The notes under the pieces: generated by a model
Told to the model about the DNA's origin: nothing
Databases searched by the model: none
The model's input: the letters and a program-made list of their open reading frames with translations, nothing else
Program-made: the position numbers and the translations under genes
Assembly (NCBI RefSeq): GCF_007004545.3
Contig: NZ_CP045503.2
Span: forward strand, 466,501 to 530,500
Reading direction: 5' to 3'
DNA: 64,000 nucleotides
Source of the DNA: Shewanella eurypsychrophilus
GTDB taxonomy: Bacteria > Pseudomonadota > Gammaproteobacteria > Enterobacterales > Shewanellaceae
Part shown: positions 61,236 to 64,000 of the stretch, piece by piece
Position numbering within the stretch: the stretch's first letter is position 1
Layout: each line of letters opens with the position of its first letter

Positions 61236-62174
61236 CTAGGCTGCTGTACTCTTTTCTGCTTTATCATCTTCAACTGCACCATGCTTAATCATAAGCTGGT
61301 GGATCTGTTCATCTTTCTCTTCCCAGATCTGATTTAACCAGCGCTGAAATTCAACACGACATTGAGGCTCAGAAAAGTAGCGCTTGTTATCGACCTCGGG
61401 TACTGGAAGCACCTGAACTCTAATCACAATCTTCTTAATCTTGCCATGCATGACTTCAGATAGCGGATCGTCTTGTGCCTCGGGATAGACCAAGGTGACA
61501 TTGAGTAAGTTGGTAAATTGTTCGCCCATCGCTGATAGCGTAAAGGCGATGCCTCCAGCTTTAGGGCGCAATAGGTAGCGATAAGGTGAGTCTTGACGTG
61601 CATGCTTCTCTTTGGTGAATCGACTACCTTCGACATAGTTGATGATAGAGGTCGGCATGGTCTTAAATTTTTCACAGGCACGTCTGGTAGAGATAAGATC
61701 TTTACCTTTAAGTTTTGGGTTTTTCTTTAATTTTGCAGGGCTAGTACGGCTCATAAAAGGCATATCGAGTGCCCAACAACCTAGTCCTAAAAAGGGAATA
61801 TACATTAGCTCTCTTTTAAGGAAAAACTTAAGCATGGGAATGTGATTTCTTAGTACATAGGTTTGAGCTGCGATATCGAAGCCACTGAGGTGATTACTGA
61901 TGAGCAGATACCAGTCATTTTCATTGAGATTTTCTAGCCCTTCAATATCCCACTCGATATCGGCAAGTAGGAATAAAATCCCCCCATTACAGGTCGCCCA
62001 TGCCCACATAAAGCGGTTCATTATTTTAGTCAGAAAGTTGCGGCCAGCGGTAAATGGCACGAACAGTTTTATGATCCCGCCGAGGCTGATTAAGCCTGCC
62101 CAGACAGTGGTATTGATCGCTAATAGCACTGAGCTTATAAAATAAAGCACTGAACCTGGTAAGAAATTTAACAT
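61236..62174 (-). CDS. YihG-like acyltransferase, second copy
   Basis: A 312-residue inner-membrane acyltransferase of the PlsC/YihG type, which moves acyl groups in phospholipid synthesis. N-terminal membrane helix (about 5-40), acceptor motif NHLSGFD (H-x4-D), and phosphate-binding EGSRF are conserved; RPKAGGIAFTLSAMGEQF and the C-terminal WLNQIWEEKDEQI match E. coli YihG. ATG 62174 is chosen because an upstream extension would overlap the previous gene; AAGG lies 13 bases before it, longer than ideal. The stop of the paralogue is seven bases upstream. Confidence 0.88.
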   Translation of the reverse strand: MLNFLPGSVLYFISSVLLAINTTVWAGLISLGGIIKLFVPFTAGRNFLTKIMNRFMWAWATCNGGILFLLADIEWDIEGLENLNENDWYLLISNHLSGFDIAAQTYVLRNHIPMLKFFLKRELMYIPFLGLGCWALDMPFMSRTSPAKLKKNPKLKGKDLISTRRACEKFKTMPTSIINYVEGSRFTKEKHARQDSPYRYLLRPKAGGIAFTLSAMGEQFTNLLNVTLVYPEAQDDPLSEVMHGKIKKIVIRVQVLPVPEVDNKRYFSEPQCRVEFQRWLNQIWEEKDEQIHQLMIKHGAVEDDKAEKSTAA

Positions 62175-62181
62175 CGTTCGG

Positions 62182-63087
62182 TTATACCTTTTTCTTTGCG
62201 GTTTTTTCTTGGGCGAGCAGATCGAGTGTTTGATCTTTCTCGAACCAAATTTTATTGAGTTGCTCTTGGAAAGCAATTTTAAACTCACGATCCTTCATAT
62301 AATCACCGCGCATTTCACTCGGTATCTCAGATACGCGAATATGCACATGGACATCTTTTACTTGGCCGCTGATATAGTCCCAGTAGCTAGGTACTTTGTC
62401 AGGATAATAGATAGAGACATCAACCAGCTTATGAATATGCTCTCCCATCGCCGATAAGGCAAACGCTAAACCGCCAGCTTTAGGTTTAAGTAGATGCTTA
62501 AATTGAGAATTTTGCTTCTGGTGTTTCTCAGTCGCAAAACGCGTGCCTTCGACAAAATTCATCACACTAACAGGCTTGGATTTGAACTTTGCACAGGCTT
62601 TGCGGGTGATCTCAATATCTTTGCCTTTTAGCTTAGGATTTTTCCTCAGCTGAGCCGTGCTGTAACGGCGCATAAAAGGAAAATCCAATGCCCACCAGGC
62701 CAATCCCAGAAATGGGACGAAGATCAGCTCTTTCTTGAGAAAGAACTTCAAAAAAGGAATTTTTCTATTGAGTGCTTTCTGCAGTATCAGGATATCGACC
62801 CAAGATTGATGATTGGCAATGACCATATACCACTCTTTTGTGGAGAGCTCTGCATCACTATGGATATGGACTCTTACTGGATGAAATATTCGTTCGATTA
62901 AGCCGTTGATCGTGATCCAGGCTGTGGCACAGTTATCGACAAACGCCGAACAGGCGGTTTGGGTCACTGTGATCGGGATGAGTTTAATCGGGCTAAAAAT
63001 GATGATGGGAAGCACCCAGAAAATAGTATTCGCTAGCCAGCACACGAATGCCAGACAGCCTCTGATTAATGACAAAACTCTACCCAC
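62182..63087 (-). CDS. YihG-like acyltransferase, first copy
   Basis: A 301-residue acyltransferase of the same type: N-terminal hydrophobic region (about 5-45), NHQSWVD (H-x4-D), FLGLAWWALDFPFMRRYS, EGTRF and the C-terminal LNKIWFEKDQTLDLL. The start is GTG 63087, with AAGGGA seven bases before it; no ATG fits. Together with the next gene it forms a tandem duplication, presumably with divergent acyl preference. In E. coli YihG is a lysophosphatidic acid acyltransferase affecting membrane lipid composition. Confidence 0.9.
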   Translation of the reverse strand: MGRVLSLIRGCLAFVCWLANTIFWVLPIIIFSPIKLIPITVTQTACSAFVDNCATAWITINGLIERIFHPVRVHIHSDAELSTKEWYMVIANHQSWVDILILQKALNRKIPFLKFFLKKELIFVPFLGLAWWALDFPFMRRYSTAQLRKNPKLKGKDIEITRKACAKFKSKPVSVMNFVEGTRFATEKHQKQNSQFKHLLKPKAGGLAFALSAMGEHIHKLVDVSIYYPDKVPSYWDYISGQVKDVHVHIRVSEIPSEMRGDYMKDREFKIAFQEQLNKIWFEKDQTLDLLAQEKTAKKKV

Positions 63088-63216
63088 TTAAGATCCCTTC
63101 AAAATTGGAGACCTATACTACTCTCAGAAGGCTATTTGCTCAATCGCGATGTGGCCGCTAACAGAAATTTTCACAATAACTTATAGCTATCTATGAGGGA
63201 TATTTGCTGTTAAAGC

Positions 63217-64000
63217 TTAATACTGAGCTTTTAAGCTATTCAAAAGTCGGTCCATGGCCCTATAGCCTAGTGCTTGGGCAATATGCCTGCGTTCAACGTT
63301 AGTGCACTTATTTAAGTCGGCAATGGTGCGCGCAACTCTTTGTAAGCGATGGTAACTCCTGACCGATAAACCTAATTTGTTGACGCTTTGTTCCAGAAAT
63401 AGCAAATCGACCTGCTTGAAATTACCCAACTGCTTTAGCTGCTTGGCCGTTAAGTCACTGTTTAGTACTCCAGCCCGTGCCAGCTGTGATTCTCTGGCAG
63501 CTTTAACCCGCAATGCGATGGATTTACTGGTTTCTGCTGCAGCAGTTTTTTGAGTTAACGCACCGTCAGGAAGTCGTGGAACTTCGATAGTCAGATCGAA
63601 TCTATCTAAAAAAGGCCCAGATAGCCTAGAGAGATATCTCTGGATTTGATCGGGTGTTGCTCTGGCATTATTGGTATCGCCACATGGGCTAGGGTTCATC
63701 GCGGCGATTAATTGGAATCGGCTGGCGAAGGTAAGCTTAGCGGCGGCGCGTGAGATAACCACTTCACCAGCTTCCATAGGTTCTCGCAGGCAATCGAGTA
63801 CCTTACGTGGAAATTCGACCACCTCATCGAGAAACAGTACGCCGCGATGAGCCAAAGATATCTCGCCAGGCTTTGGGTTGCTACCACCCCCCACCAATGA
63901 AATTGCTGAGCTAGTATGATGAGGATTTCTAAAAGGTCGCCGGTAAAAATTGTGTGGGTCGATAAATTGGCCTGCTACCGAGTGGAGTGTCGCGACCTCT
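63217..64000 (-). CDS. comM: ComM/YifB Mg-chelatase-like AAA+ protein, 3' part (5' end outside window)
   Basis: The C-terminal 260 or so residues of ComM, a hexameric AAA+ helicase that promotes branch migration during natural transformation. The frame stays open to the window edge, so the gene continues beyond 64000; full proteins are about 505 residues. RPFRNPHHTSSA, the Walker B GVLFLDEVVEF, sensor AAMNPSPCG, SGPFLDRFDL, and the C-terminal SVRSYHRLQRVARTIADL are diagnostic. No frameshift is seen. Its presence suggests competence potential, but the rest of the machinery is not in this window. Confidence 0.95.
   Translation of the reverse strand, partial: EVATLHSVAGQFIDPHNFYRRPFRNPHHTSSAISLVGGGSNPKPGEISLAHRGVLFLDEVVEFPRKVLDCLREPMEAGEVVISRAAAKLTFASRFQLIAAMNPSPCGDTNNARATPDQIQRYLSRLSGPFLDRFDLTIEVPRLPDGALTQKTAAAETSKSIALRVKAARESQLARAGVLNSDLTAKQLKQLGNFKQVDLLFLEQSVNKLGLSVRSYHRLQRVARTIADLNKCTNVERRHIAQALGYRAMDRLLNSLKAQY

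Noticed and set aside
62175..62288. Longer N terminus for the second acyltransferase
   Set aside because: It would overlap the end of the upstream paralogue and adds a Lys/Arg-rich stretch unlike the family.

Overview
The window reads as a chromosomal segment of a gammaproteobacterium, almost certainly a marine Shewanella. The evidence is the gene set and order around acnB, rsd, hemE, purHD, zntR, uvrD and ubiA, an OmcA/MtrC-family multiheme outer-membrane cytochrome, and protein sequences that match well-known E. coli enzymes but with Shewanella-type accessory genes. I saw no rRNA, tRNA, prophage, CRISPR array or intact insertion sequence. Species cannot be assigned from sequence reading alone.

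Layout. 1-3.7 kb: end of acnB, the sigma-70 regulator rsd, and hemE, with a candidate small RNA between rsd and hemE. 3.7-7.7 kb: a leftward set of two spondin-domain envelope proteins followed by a response regulator and sensor kinase, preceded by a perfect 11-bp tandem repeat. 7.9-11.4 kb: a GGDEF-EAL protein and an SDR oxidoreductase. 11.4-14.6 kb: purH-purD with an 11-copy heptamer repeat between them. 14.8-16.8 kb: a MerR/ZntR regulator and a permease carrying five Cys-Cys motifs, behind a MerR-type promoter. 17-22.5 kb: multiheme lipoprotein cytochrome, S9 peptidase lipoprotein, DUF4382 lipoprotein. 22.8-31.3 kb: YeeN, a LysR/EmrAB-type efflux locus, ElaA, a small hypothetical, a radical SAM protein and two overlapping LysR genes.

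31.3-33 kb holds what I think is the most important non-protein feature: a leftward CsrB-type RNA, extremely rich in AGGA motifs on one strand only and ending in a terminator, just downstream of an OmpA-family gene. 33-43.4 kb: MscS, a periplasmic protein, DUF465, udp, an NfeD-SPFH-SPFH operon, a coupled solute-binding lipoprotein plus GGDEF-EAL protein, and a RidA protein. 43.5-50.2 kb: uvrD, ubiA, two unknown membrane proteins, DUF4336 and CYTH proteins. 50.2-51.7 kb: two structured repeat-like non-coding stretches around an AT-rich outer-membrane beta-barrel gene.

51.7-64 kb: a MazG-like pyrophosphohydrolase, a second S9 peptidase, then a catabolic locus made of two saccharopine dehydrogenases facing a hydroxylysine kinase-phospholyase fusion and an NhaC-family carrier. 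By known chemistry the two branches (lysine via saccharopine, hydroxylysine via phosphohydroxylysine) meet at aminoadipate semialdehyde, so this looks like a combined lysine/hydroxylysine degradation module. The window ends with a tandem pair of YihG-like acyltransferases and the 3' part of comM.
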